A stretch of DNA of 5,544 bases from NCBI GenBank assembly GCA_017308345.1, contig JAFKFE010000441.1:1-5544 (forward strand). The letters run 5' to 3'. Below the pieces are notes generated by a model, which had not been told where the DNA came from, made no database searches, and worked only from the letters and a program-made list of their open reading frames with translations. Below, in pieces: positions 1 to 5,336 of this stretch; within the stretch, counting starts at the first letter, position 1, and the number at the start of each line of letters is the position of its first letter. The DNA comes from Alphaproteobacteria bacterium. GTDB taxonomy: Bacteria > Pseudomonadota > Alphaproteobacteria > Rhizobiales > Rhizobiaceae. Both the position numbers and the translations under genes were made by a program.

Positions 1-154
<154 letters not shown>

Positions 155-160
155 TGGCCT

Positions 161-1297
161 TCAATCCCCCAATGCCTGCTGGTCCGTGATCTCGAAGCGT
201 TCGGAAACGCCGACGCGGATCATGTTGAGGCTGCCTTCGCGGGTGAAGCGGAATTGGCCGCGCGAATCCGCGCCGGCGGGCTGGCCGCCAAGGAATGAGA
301 TCGTCCGGGTTCCGCCGTCCGGCCAGGTCACGGTGACATCGGCCTTGCCGTCATCGCCGCGCACCACCTTCACCGCGCAGCGGGTCATCGGCTGGCCGAC
401 ATAGCGGGCGCAGGGGATGTCGCCGTCAACACCGCTTCCGGTCGTCGCGGCCTGGTCCGGCTTCGGCTCCAGCCGCGCGACGGTTTCCGGCTTGGCGGCC
501 GGCGCCTTGGCCGAGCCGTCGGGCCGCGGCGTCGGCACCGGAACGGCGGCGGCGGCGGCCGGCGGATCGTCAGCTGGTGGCCCCTGGTCAGCGGTCTCGG
601 CGGGTGCCTCTGCCTGCGCGGCCGGCTGCTCCGCCGGCGTGGCGGAAGCGGTGATATCCCCGGCCGAAATGGTATCGCCGGCCGCATAGGCCAGGCCCAC
701 GGCATCCTGCATGGCATTGCCGGTGATGGTGGCGACGGAAGGCGGCGCGGCCTGGCCGCCCGCGCCGAGCCGCGCCGCGAGGTCGGGCGGCGGCAAGACC
801 GGCTGCCTGGGCGCGCGGCTGGTCGCGCTGGCATCCACCGGGGCAGGGGGCGGCGCGGTGTCGCTTTCCGCCTCGGCGCCGACGCTGGCGATCGTCTCGC
901 CGGGAGGGCTGGCGGGGGCCTGGGCGGCATTGGCCTGAGGGGCAGGGGCTGTAGCCTGATCCTCGGAAATCGTCGCGGGGTTGTTCGGGGTGAGATAGCG
1001 CGCCGGCGCCCAGCCGACGAGGGCCGGGTTCTTGACGTCCTCGACCTTGCACCAGGGATAGCCGTTGAAGGTGTTGCAGCCGTAGTTCTTGAGCGCCGTC
1101 CCGCTCGGCAGACGCGCCTCTGTCTTGCCGATGGCGGAAGCCGTGGCGCGGATGTTGAGCAGATCGTCGGGCGCCAGCCCGCTGACCACCGAGATGATCG
1201 GCGCCGGGGCTTCCTCGGCCGTGACCGGCAGCGCCGCGACAAGCAGCAGGGCGGCGGTCAGCAGCGTCGTGCGAAGGGTCAGCTTGCGCCTCATCAC
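161..1297 (-). CDS. Secreted SH3-like (SH3b) domain protein with Ala/Pro-rich linker and unrecognised C-terminal domain
   Basis: This is a 378-residue protein. Residues 1-27 look like a Sec signal peptide: basic MRRK, a hydrophobic core, and cleavage likely after V25-T26-A27. Residues about 33-104 match a bacterial SH3 domain, with the typical LNIRATAS strand, a PSGT turn, a GYPWCKV strand and a final GWAPARYL. Such domains often bind cell-wall or periplasmic ligands. Residues about 105-292 are a low-complexity Ala/Pro/Glu linker. Residues about 293-378 form a compact charged domain I do not recognise. All four cysteines (74, 83, 296, 307) lie in the two folded parts as close pairs, which fits periplasmic disulfides. 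The start is uncertain: GTG at 1297 is followed directly by ATG at 1294, and neither has a well-spaced Shine-Dalgarno sequence. The gene lies 117 bp downstream of the ArsR gene on the same strand and probably has its own promoter. The ligand and role are unknown. Confidence 0.9.
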   Translation of the reverse strand: MMRRKLTLRTTLLTAALLLVAALPVTAEEAPAPIISVVSGLAPDDLLNIRATASAIGKTEARLPSGTALKNYGCNTFNGYPWCKVEDVKNPALVGWAPARYLTPNNPATISEDQATAPAPQANAAQAPASPPGETIASVGAEAESDTAPPPAPVDASATSRAPRQPVLPPPDLAARLGAGGQAAPPSVATITGNAMQDAVGLAYAAGDTISAGDITASATPAEQPAAQAEAPAETADQGPPADDPPAAAAAVPVPTPRPDGSAKAPAAKPETVARLEPKPDQAATTGSGVDGDIPCARYVGQPMTRCAVKVVRGDDGKADVTVTWPDGGTRTISFLGGQPAGADSRGQFRFTREGSLNMIRVGVSERFEITDQQALGD

Positions 1298-1364
1298 CTG
1301 GCCATGGGCGAGAGATTCCTGTTCCGGCGAACCGCTTCCGGGGAAGGGTCGGCCGCCGAGGCGG

Positions 1365-1395
1365 TTTTATAGGGGAGGAGGCCGCGCGATGTCAT
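1365..1395 (-). promoter_or_regulatory. Possible promoter of the SH3-like protein gene
   Basis: Reading the minus strand, ATGACA (1390-1395) is followed after 19 bases by TATAAA (1365-1370), the only AT-rich stretch between the ArsR stop and this gene. The spacing is longer than ideal. A start near 1358 would give a leader of about 60 bases. The rest of the gap 1298-1414 shows nothing else I can name. Confidence 0.3.
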
Positions 1396-1414
1396 CCGGA
1401 AAAGTCTCGCTGGC

Positions 1415-1771
1415 TCAGGCCGGAACCTCGACCTCGGAAGCGCCGACCGCGGGCAGGTCAGGGTCGCCGTCGGCCGCCGCGATCACGCTGTCGAGCAGGC
1501 CGGGAAAACGTTTGTCGAGGTCGTCGCGGCGCAAGGTGATCAGCCGGCTGGTGCCGACCGCCTCGCTGTGGGTGACGCCCGCCTCGCGCAGCTTGGCCAG
1601 GTGATAGCTGAGATTGGTCTTGGAGGCGAGGTCGAGGAACTTGCCGCAGCTCATCGGCACGCCTTCCTTGCTCGCCAGATAGCGCACGATGGCAAGCCGG
1701 GTCGGATCGCCGAGCACGGCGAGCACGATCGGCAGGCTGATCTGGTCGGTGGCTGGGTGGGGCAGGCTCAT
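1415..1771 (-). CDS. ArsR/SmtB-type winged helix-turn-helix repressor
   Basis: This 118-residue protein has the usual size for the ArsR family. The hallmark segment LAVLGDPTRLAIVRYLA is at about 17-33. The DNA-binding helix-turn-helix spans about 41-65, with recognition helix KTNLSYHLAKLREAGV, and is followed by the wing VGTSRLITLRRDDL. Classical metal-binding signatures are absent: there is no ELCVCDL motif in the DNA-binding helix and no His/Asp pair in the last helix, and Cys42 is the only cysteine. It is therefore unlikely to be a simple arsenic or zinc sensor and may respond to an organic ligand. It is divergent from the MFS transporter gene with 194 bp between the starts, the usual layout of a local repressor and its efflux target. 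No clear Shine-Dalgarno precedes the ATG. The Asp/Glu-rich tail after residue 100 is not part of the fold. Confidence 0.93.
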   Translation of the reverse strand: MSLPHPATDQISLPIVLAVLGDPTRLAIVRYLASKEGVPMSCGKFLDLASKTNLSYHLAKLREAGVTHSEAVGTSRLITLRRDDLDKRFPGLLDSVIAAADGDPDLPAVGASEVEVPA

Positions 1772-1777
1772 GACCCA

Positions 1778-1806
1778 GAATTAAGCATAAACGCGGCGAA
1801 CTTCAA
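1778..1806 (-). promoter_or_regulatory. Possible promoter of the ArsR gene
   Basis: On the minus strand, TTGAAG (1801-1806) is followed by the AT-rich block TTATGCTTAATTC. Candidate -10 hexamers here are CTTAAT (15-base spacing) or TATGCT, each matching four of six consensus positions. All place the RNA start within about ten bases of the ATG at 1771. With no visible ribosome-binding site, a very short leader or none is plausible. The hexamers are weak. Confidence 0.3.
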
Positions 1807-1857
1807 CGCAGCTTCCTTTTCTACCCATCGCGGGAGCCTCTGCATTTCGGCCTGGTC

Positions 1858-1875
1858 CTGACACAGGGCTGTCAG
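1858..1875. promoter_or_regulatory. Inverted repeat CTGACA-N6-TGTCAG in the arsR/MFS control region
   Basis: Six-base perfect arms flank a six-base spacer. It lies between the two divergent genes, upstream of the -35 candidate of the MFS gene. It has the same 6-6-6 geometry as the downstream dyad but a different sequence, so it may be an accessory site or chance. Confidence 0.35.
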
Positions 1876-1904
1876 CAGGCTTCAGTTATTTTCTCCCGGC
1901 TCGG

Positions 1905-1934
1905 TTGACATCATGCCCTGATATGTCCAATTGT
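1905..1934 (+). promoter_or_regulatory. Probable promoter of the MFS transporter gene
   Basis: A consensus -35 hexamer TTGACA is at 1905-1910. At 17-18 bases downstream lies an AT-rich stretch (CAATTGT, 1928-1934) that would serve as a poor -10. Transcription would then start inside the adjacent GTTCAA/TTGAAC dyad, as expected for a repressible promoter. The -10 assignment is uncertain. Confidence 0.45.
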
Positions 1935-1950
1935 TCAATAACTTTTGAAC
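1933..1950. promoter_or_regulatory. Probable ArsR-type operator GTTCAA-N6-TTGAAC
   Basis: A perfect 6-bp inverted repeat with a 6-base AT-rich centre ends 15 bases before the MFS start codon and overlaps the predicted transcription start. TTCAA/TTGAA dyads in AT-rich DNA are typical of ArsR-family binding sites. Its position fits direct repression of the transporter by the divergent ArsR protein. Binding is inferred. Confidence 0.6.
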
Positions 1951-1965
1951 TAAGGGCAATTCCCC

Positions 1966-3147
1966 ATGGACAAGCGGATCTTCTGGCTCGCGCTCGGGTC
2001 GTTCGCGATCTCGACCGAAGGCTTCGTCATCTCAAGCCTTCTCCCCGACATCGCCGCCGACGCCGGCATTTCCGTGCCGCTCGCCGGTTCGCTGATCACC
2101 GCCTTCGCGCTCGCCTATGCGATCGGCGCGCCGGTGCTCGCGACGCTGACCGGCGAATGGGACCGGCGGCGCGTCATCCTGTGGACGCTGGTGTTCTTCG
2201 TGATCGGCAACATCGTCGCCGCGCTGAGCTCGTCCTTCGAACTGCTTCTGATCGCGCGCATCGTCATGGCGCTGTCGTCCGGCCTGTTCGCGGCGACCGC
2301 GCAGGGCACGGCCGTGGCGCTGGTCGACGACCATCACCGGGCGCGCGCCATCGCCGTTGTCGTCGGCGGCACCACCGTGGCGGTTGCGGTCGGCGCGCCG
2401 CTCGGCGCGCTGGTCGCGGCGATCGCCGGGTGGCGCGGCACGTTCTTCGCCATCGCCGGGCTCGGCGCGCTTTCGGGCGCGATCCTGTGGTGGCGGCTGC
2501 CGCGCGGCATCATCGGCACCAGGCTGCCGCTGAAGCGCCGGCTGGCGGCGGCCATCCGTCCCGGCGTGATGCCGATCCTGCTGACCACGGCGCTTGCGCT
2601 GGTCGGCGCGTTCACGGTGTTCAGCTTCATCGCGCCCTTGGCCATCGAGGGCGGCGGGCTCTCGCCGATCGCGTTGCCGGGCATGCTGCTCGCCTTCGGC
2701 GTCGGCGCCGTCATCGGCAACATCGCCGGCGGGCAGGCCGCCGACCGCTTCGGCGCGACCCGCACCGTCGCCTGGTCGCTGACGCTGTCGGCCGCGATGC
2801 TCGTCACTTTCTCGCTGATCCCGACCTTCCTGCCGCAGTCAATCGCCGGGCCGGCGCTGATGGGTATGATGGTGCCGTGGGGCATCGTCGGCTGGGCCTT
2901 CCCGCCGGCGCAGGCGAGCCGCATCCTCAAGATCGCCCCCGACGCCGCGCCCATCGTCTTGTCGCTCAACGCCTCGGCGCTCTACTTCGGCGTCGCGCTC
3001 GGCGCGGTGGTCGGCGCCGCGGTGCTGCGCTTCGGCGCCCCGGCCGATCTCGGCCTGATCGCCGCCGTGTTCCCGATCATCGGCTTGGGCATCGTGCTCG
3101 CCGGCCGGGTGACGGCCCGGCGGCCGGTCGCCATGCCGGCGGAGTAA
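1966..3147 (+). CDS. MFS transporter, DHA1 (AraJ/Cmr-like) drug:H+ antiporter type
   Basis: This 393-residue inner-membrane protein has about 12 hydrophobic segments, the normal size for the family. Residues 17-30 (TEGFVISSLLPDIA) match the first-helix motif of the 12-TM DHA1 group, including the buried acidic Glu18. Residues 62-70 (TGEWDRRRV) are the motif A loop between helices 2 and 3, echoed in the second half by GQAADRFGATR at 256-266. Residues 134-148 (GGTTVAVAVGAPLGA) are antiporter motif C, typical of proton-driven exporters rather than importers. AAGGG at 1952-1956 lies 9 bases before the ATG. The divergent ArsR gene and the operator-like dyad between them suggest inducible efflux of a small organic compound. 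The substrate cannot be told from sequence; drug, sugar or purine-related export are all possible in this group. Confidence 0.92.
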   Translation: MDKRIFWLALGSFAISTEGFVISSLLPDIAADAGISVPLAGSLITAFALAYAIGAPVLATLTGEWDRRRVILWTLVFFVIGNIVAALSSSFELLLIARIVMALSSGLFAATAQGTAVALVDDHHRARAIAVVVGGTTVAVAVGAPLGALVAAIAGWRGTFFAIAGLGALSGAILWWRLPRGIIGTRLPLKRRLAAAIRPGVMPILLTTALALVGAFTVFSFIAPLAIEGGGLSPIALPGMLLAFGVGAVIGNIAGGQAADRFGATRTVAWSLTLSAAMLVTFSLIPTFLPQSIAGPALMGMMVPWGIVGWAFPPAQASRILKIAPDAAPIVLSLNASALYFGVALGAVVGAAVLRFGAPADLGLIAAVFPIIGLGIVLAGRVTARRPVAMPAE

Positions 3148-3164
3148 AACTGCTTCAAACCTCG

Positions 3165-3205
3165 GCCCGTGGCCGCTTCCTCACTTCGAAGGAGCGGCCA
3201 CGGGC
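3165..3205. terminator. Strong hairpin at the MFS/MarR convergent junction, possible bidirectional terminator
   Basis: The 13-base arm GCCCGTGGCCGCT (3165-3177) pairs perfectly with 3193-3205. Two further G-C pairs follow past a one-base bulge, and a 10-base loop contains TTCGAA. The left arm is in the 33-bp gap between the two stop codons. The right arm is within the last codons of the MarR gene, whose stop codon lies in the loop. Short T-rich stretches follow on both sides (ATTTCC to the right; TTT and TTTTA on the minus strand), so it could stop both transcripts, though neither tail is a strong T-run. Confidence 0.7.
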
Positions 3206-3645
3206 ATTTCCAGATCGAGGTCGGCCACCGCGTCCAGCGCCGCGCGCAGCTTGGCCGCCTGCTCCGCGCCGGCCTTATCCTCGAACCGCCGCTGGGCGAC
3301 GCTCCAGAGCTCGAGCGCCTCGTCGAGCTTGACCTCTCCTTGCGGCGTCAGCCGCACGCGCTTGACGCGGCGGTCGTCCTTGTCGGGAAAGGTCTCGACA
3401 TAGCCGTCGCGGATCAGCGGCTTCAGCGTGTGGCCGAGCGCCGAAAGGTCCATGATCAGCGTCTCGGCGATCGTGCCCATCGCCGGTTCGTTGCCGACGT
3501 GGATCTGAAAGATCAGGCCGAACTGCGTGCTCTTCAGGCCCGAGGGCGCCAGCGCGTCGTCGTAGAAGCGGCCAAGGCTGCGCGCGGCGCGCCGCAGAGT
3601 GGCGTTGTTGCAGTCGCTGAATCCCGGCTTCCGAGCTTCGGTCAT
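3181..3645 (-). CDS. MarR-family winged helix-turn-helix regulator
   Basis: This 154-residue protein has the normal length for MarR. The ATG at 3645 was chosen because AAGGAG sits 5 bases upstream and because the likely promoter lies just beyond it. An upstream in-frame ATG at 3759 would put coding sequence through that promoter and the palindromic operator. The recognition helix and following strand lie at about 67-84 (LSALGHTLKPLIRDGYVE). The wing carries the family DxxDRR signature at 88-103 (DKDDRRVKRVRLTPQG). The N- and C-terminal helices would form the dimer interface. The single Cys12, in the first helix, is near where OhrR-type peroxide sensors keep their reactive cysteine; this is only a positional resemblance. 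The gene is divergent from the SDR gene, which it probably controls together with itself. Confidence 0.93.
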   Translation of the reverse strand: MTEARKPGFSDCNNATLRRAARSLGRFYDDALAPSGLKSTQFGLIFQIHVGNEPAMGTIAETLIMDLSALGHTLKPLIRDGYVETFPDKDDRRVKRVRLTPQGEVKLDEALELWSVAQRRFEDKAGAEQAAKLRAALDAVADLDLEMPVAAPSK

Positions 3646-3659
3646 GATCACTCCTTGCC

Positions 3660-3675
3660 GGCGCATGGATGCGCC
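3660..3675 (-). promoter_or_regulatory. Tight hairpin in the marR leader, next to the ribosome-binding site
   Basis: GGCGCAT (3660-3666) and ATGCGCC (3669-3675) are perfect 7-base arms separated by two bases. In the marR mRNA this hairpin would lie between the predicted RNA start (about 3681) and the AAGGAG site (3651-3656), leaving only three bases before it. It could influence ribosome access or mRNA stability. It could also be read as a DNA palindrome for a protein. Confidence 0.45.
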
Positions 3676-3687
3676 AGCCTGCCGCGG

Positions 3688-3716
3688 AAAATAGTTTTCG
3701 CCGCCGCCGTTGACAA
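3688..3716 (-). promoter_or_regulatory. Probable promoter of the MarR gene
   Basis: On the minus strand, TTGTCA (3711-3716, five of six consensus) is followed after exactly 17 bases by TATTTT (3688-3693, four of six). Transcription would begin near 3681 and give a leader of about 36 bases before the ATG at 3645. The -35 element overlaps the plus-strand TTGACA of the SDR gene. Confidence 0.6.
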
Positions 3717-3738
3717 GATAGTGGCATATACCTACTTC
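3710..3738 (+). promoter_or_regulatory. Likely promoter of the SDR gene
   Basis: A consensus -35 TTGACA is at 3710-3715. The -10 is unclear: CCTACT or TACTTC at 15-17 bases spacing are both poor matches. If used, transcription would begin at about 3745, the first base of the perfect palindrome, with a leader of about 90 bases. The poor -10 may mean regulated or weak activity, or that the -35 match only reflects the minus-strand promoter. Confidence 0.4.
3720..3736. promoter_or_regulatory. Degenerate second copy of the MarR operator
   Basis: The first ten bases, AGTGGCATAT, are identical to the left part of the perfect palindrome 25 bp downstream. The right half is imperfect (ACCTACT). It occupies the spacer after the plus-strand -35 and lies immediately upstream of the minus-strand -35, so a bound dimer could affect both promoters. 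Confidence 0.55.
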
Positions 3739-3744
3739 GGCGAA

Positions 3745-3760
3745 AGTGGCATATGCCACT
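3745..3760. promoter_or_regulatory. Perfect 16-bp palindrome, probable MarR operator
   Basis: AGTGGCATATGCCACT is fully self-complementary. MarR dimers typically bind 16-20 bp inverted repeats in the divergent region next to their own gene, and this is the only perfect long palindrome there. It would overlap the RNA start of the SDR gene, a repressing position. Which protein binds is inferred from location. Confidence 0.75.
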
Positions 3761-3833
3761 AATTGAATCCGAGGCCCCGCGGATCATGCGATCACCGGCG
3801 CCAGACCAGCGAAGCGAACAAAGGAACAGGACA

Positions 3834-4628
3834 ATGAGCACGAAGGACAACAAGGGCACGGCCGTCATCACCGGCGGATCGTCGGGCATCGGCGCAGTCT
3901 ACGCCGACCGGCTGGCCGCGCAGGGCTACGACCTGGTGCTGGTGGCGCGCCGCGCCGACCGGCTGCGGGAACTGGCCGACAGGCTGTCTTACGCCTATGG
4001 CCGCAAGGTCGATACGATCGTCGCCGACCTTGCGGTCGATGCCGATCTGCGCCGCGTCGAGCAGGCGGTGTCGACGGACGGCAGCGTGACGCTGCTGATC
4101 AACAATGCCGGCGTGGGTGGCCTGGAGACGATTGCCGACGCCGACGCCGACGCGGCCGAGCGCATGATCAAGGTCAATGTCGTGGCGCTGACCAGGCTGA
4201 CCCGCGCGGTGCTGCCGGGCCTGCTCGAGCGCAATCGCGGCGCGATCATCAACATCGCCTCGGTCGTGGCCTATGGCATTGCCGTCGGCGGCATCTACAG
4301 CGGCACCAAGGCCTATGTCGCCAACTTCACGGAAGCGCTGCAGAAGGAAGTCGCCGGCACCAATGTGAAGGTGCAGTCCGTGGTGCCCGGACCGGTCCGC
4401 ACCGAGTTGTGGGACGTCTCCGGCATCAGCCTCGACAAGGTCAATCCGGACTGGATCATGAGTGCCGACGATCTGGTCGACGCGGCGCTTGCCGGGTTGG
4501 CCCAGGGCGAGACCGTCACGGCGCCCGGCCTTGCCGATGCGGCCGGGCTGGCCACCTATCTCGGCGCTCGGGACCAGTTCTTCGGCAGCCTGTTCTCCGG
4601 CAAGCCAGCGGCGCGCTACGCCGTCTAA
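3834..4628 (+). CDS. Classical short-chain dehydrogenase/reductase (SDR), probably NADP(H)-dependent
   Basis: This 264-residue cytoplasmic oxidoreductase has a single Rossmann domain. Features in order: the cofactor-binding TGGSSGIG loop (13-20); the end of strand 2, VARRADR, with Arg39/Arg40, where basic residues favour the NADP(H) phosphate; Asp65 for the adenine ring; NNAG (90-93); and the catalytic tetrad Asn115, Ser143, Tyr155 and Lys159 in YSGTK. PGPVRTEL follows the active site. The ATG at 3834 was chosen because AAGGA lies 8 bases upstream and because a start at 3753 would begin inside the operator palindrome. Expression is probably controlled by the divergent MarR protein. The substrate is unknown: classical SDRs reduce or oxidise many alcohols and carbonyls, and a role with a reactive carbonyl or aromatic inducer would suit a MarR partner. 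Only 7 bp separate it from the convergent LysE-family gene. Confidence 0.94.
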   Translation: MSTKDNKGTAVITGGSSGIGAVYADRLAAQGYDLVLVARRADRLRELADRLSYAYGRKVDTIVADLAVDADLRRVEQAVSTDGSVTLLINNAGVGGLETIADADADAAERMIKVNVVALTRLTRAVLPGLLERNRGAIINIASVVAYGIAVGGIYSGTKAYVANFTEALQKEVAGTNVKVQSVVPGPVRTELWDVSGISLDKVNPDWIMSADDLVDAALAGLAQGETVTAPGLADAAGLATYLGARDQFFGSLFSGKPAARYAV

Positions 4629-4635
4629 TTTCCTC

Positions 4636-5235
4636 TTAAGCTGGCCGCCACATCTGCAGGATCGAGGCGGCCAGCAGCAGGCCGAGCACGATGTTGAGCG
4701 CGCGCCACTGGCGCTCGGTCTTGAGCAGGCGGGCCAGCAGGGTTCCCGCCACGCACCACAGCGACAGCGAGAAGGCCGCTGCCAGGCCGAACACGGCGCC
4801 CAGCAGCAGCGCGAGTTGCAGTGGACCATCCGCCAGTGCTGCGAAGGATGCGGCGGCGCCGAGCGCCATCGCCCAGCCCTTCGGGTTCATCCACTGGATG
4901 CCGGCGCCGCCGAAAAAGCTGTTTGGCCTCGCCATGCTGATGTCGAGATTGGGCGGACCGGCGCGGCCGATCTTGACCGCCAGCCAGATCAGATAGAGCG
5001 AGCCGGCGATCTTCATCGCAAGCTGCAGGGACGGTACCGCGGCGAGCAGGCCGGCAAGCCCGGCCGCGCCCGCCGCCGCCACCGTAGCCAGTCCCGCCGC
5101 GCTGCCCGCCATTAAAGGCACGGAACGGCGAAAGCCGAATTGCGCGCCGGATGCGGTCGACAATGTCGTGGCGATGCCGGGCGTCGAGGTCGAGATCAGC
5201 GCGAACAGGACCAGCGGGATGATGGTTTCGGACAT
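4636..5235 (-). CDS. LysE/RhtB-family amino-acid exporter
   Basis: This 199-residue inner-membrane protein has about six hydrophobic segments (roughly 5-27, 40-66, 70-90, 114-135, 138-165 and 178-196), the family size. It shows the N-terminal STPG (17-20) where most members have PGP. The GSLYLIWLAVKI segment is at 78-89 and the family NPKGW motif at 117-121. Members export amino acids such as lysine, threonine or homoserine and related compounds; the substrate here cannot be assigned. The ATG at 5235 was chosen because GGGAAG lies 6 bases upstream and the conserved helix begins there. In-frame ATGs at 5265 and 5316 lack such a site, and the latter would run through the control region. The adjacent divergent LysR-type gene is the expected regulator, as with LysE/LysG pairs. 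Confidence 0.93.
   Translation of the reverse strand: MSETIIPLVLFALISTSTPGIATTLSTASGAQFGFRRSVPLMAGSAAGLATVAAAGAAGLAGLLAAVPSLQLAMKIAGSLYLIWLAVKIGRAGPPNLDISMARPNSFFGGAGIQWMNPKGWAMALGAAASFAALADGPLQLALLLGAVFGLAAAFSLSLWCVAGTLLARLLKTERQWRALNIVLGLLLAASILQMWRPA
4640..4675. terminator. GC-rich hairpin at the SDR/LysE convergent junction
   Basis: GCTGGCCGCC (4640-4649) pairs perfectly over 10 bp with GGCGGCCAGC (4666-4675) around a 16-base loop. For the SDR transcript it begins 11 bases after the stop codon. It lies wholly within the last codons of the LysE-family gene. No T-run follows on either side, so termination is only suggested by the stem and the lack of any other room in the 7-bp gap. Confidence 0.45.
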
Positions 5236-5290
5236 GCGGGGCTTCCCAATCGAAGGAGCCGGCATGCTTAAGCGCTTCGATGTATCAGTA

Positions 5291-5317
5291 AATGCAATGT
5301 TTGATATGCTTTGCATT
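5291..5317. promoter_or_regulatory. Inverted repeat AATGCAA-N13-TTGCATT, probable LysR-type binding site
   Basis: Perfect 7-base arms are separated by 13 AT-rich bases, midway between the divergent LysE-family and LysR genes. LysR-type regulators bind interrupted dyads of this kind, although the strict T-N11-A form is not seen at its centre. It covers the -35 of the LysR gene (autorepression) and lies upstream of the LysE-family gene (activation), the usual arrangement. Confidence 0.6.
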
Positions 5318-5329
5318 AGGGAATATAAT
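5301..5329 (+). promoter_or_regulatory. Near-consensus promoter of the LysR gene
   Basis: TTGATA (5301-5306) and a perfect TATAAT (5324-5329) are separated by exactly 17 bases. Transcription would start at about 5336-5337, which coincides with an in-frame ATG. The -35 lies inside the inverted repeat. On the opposite strand no good -35/-10 pair is seen for the LysE-family gene, as expected for an activator-dependent promoter. Confidence 0.7.
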
Positions 5330-5336
5330 GCTGGCT

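Noticed and set aside
385..1242. 285-codon Arg/Pro-rich minus-strand frame inside the SH3-like gene
   Set aside because: It is a frame-shifted reading of the Ala/Pro linker with no domain or start signal; the 161-1297 frame has a signal peptide and an SH3 domain.
1905..3332. 475-codon plus-strand open frame rich in Arg, overlapping the MFS gene in another frame
   Set aside because: Its composition is the Arg/His-rich pattern of a shifted frame in GC-rich DNA, it has no recognisable domain, and the MFS frame has clear family motifs.
3646..3759. N-terminal extension of the MarR protein from the ATG at 3759
   Set aside because: It would be coded through the operator palindrome and the promoter, adds no family-like sequence, and lacks a ribosome-binding site; the ATG at 3645 has AAGGAG at good spacing.
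3753..3833. N-terminal extension of the SDR from the ATG at 3753
   Set aside because: That ATG is inside the palindrome, and the extension has no SDR features; the ATG at 3834 has AAGGA upstream and starts 10 residues or so before the cofactor loop as usual.
3792..4829. 345-codon minus-strand open frame opposite the SDR gene
   Set aside because: It is an antisense shadow, low in hydrophobic structure, and crosses the stop codons of two well-supported genes.
5266..5277. Overlapping palindromes GCTTAAGC and AAGCGCTT in the LysE/LysR control region
   Set aside because: Each is only 8 bp, close to chance for this length of DNA, and neither has a clear positional role.
5236..5316. N-terminal extension of the LysE-family protein from the ATG at 5316 or 5265
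   Set aside because: The extension is polar, unlike the family, and passes through the LysR control region; the first conserved helix begins right after the ATG at 5235.
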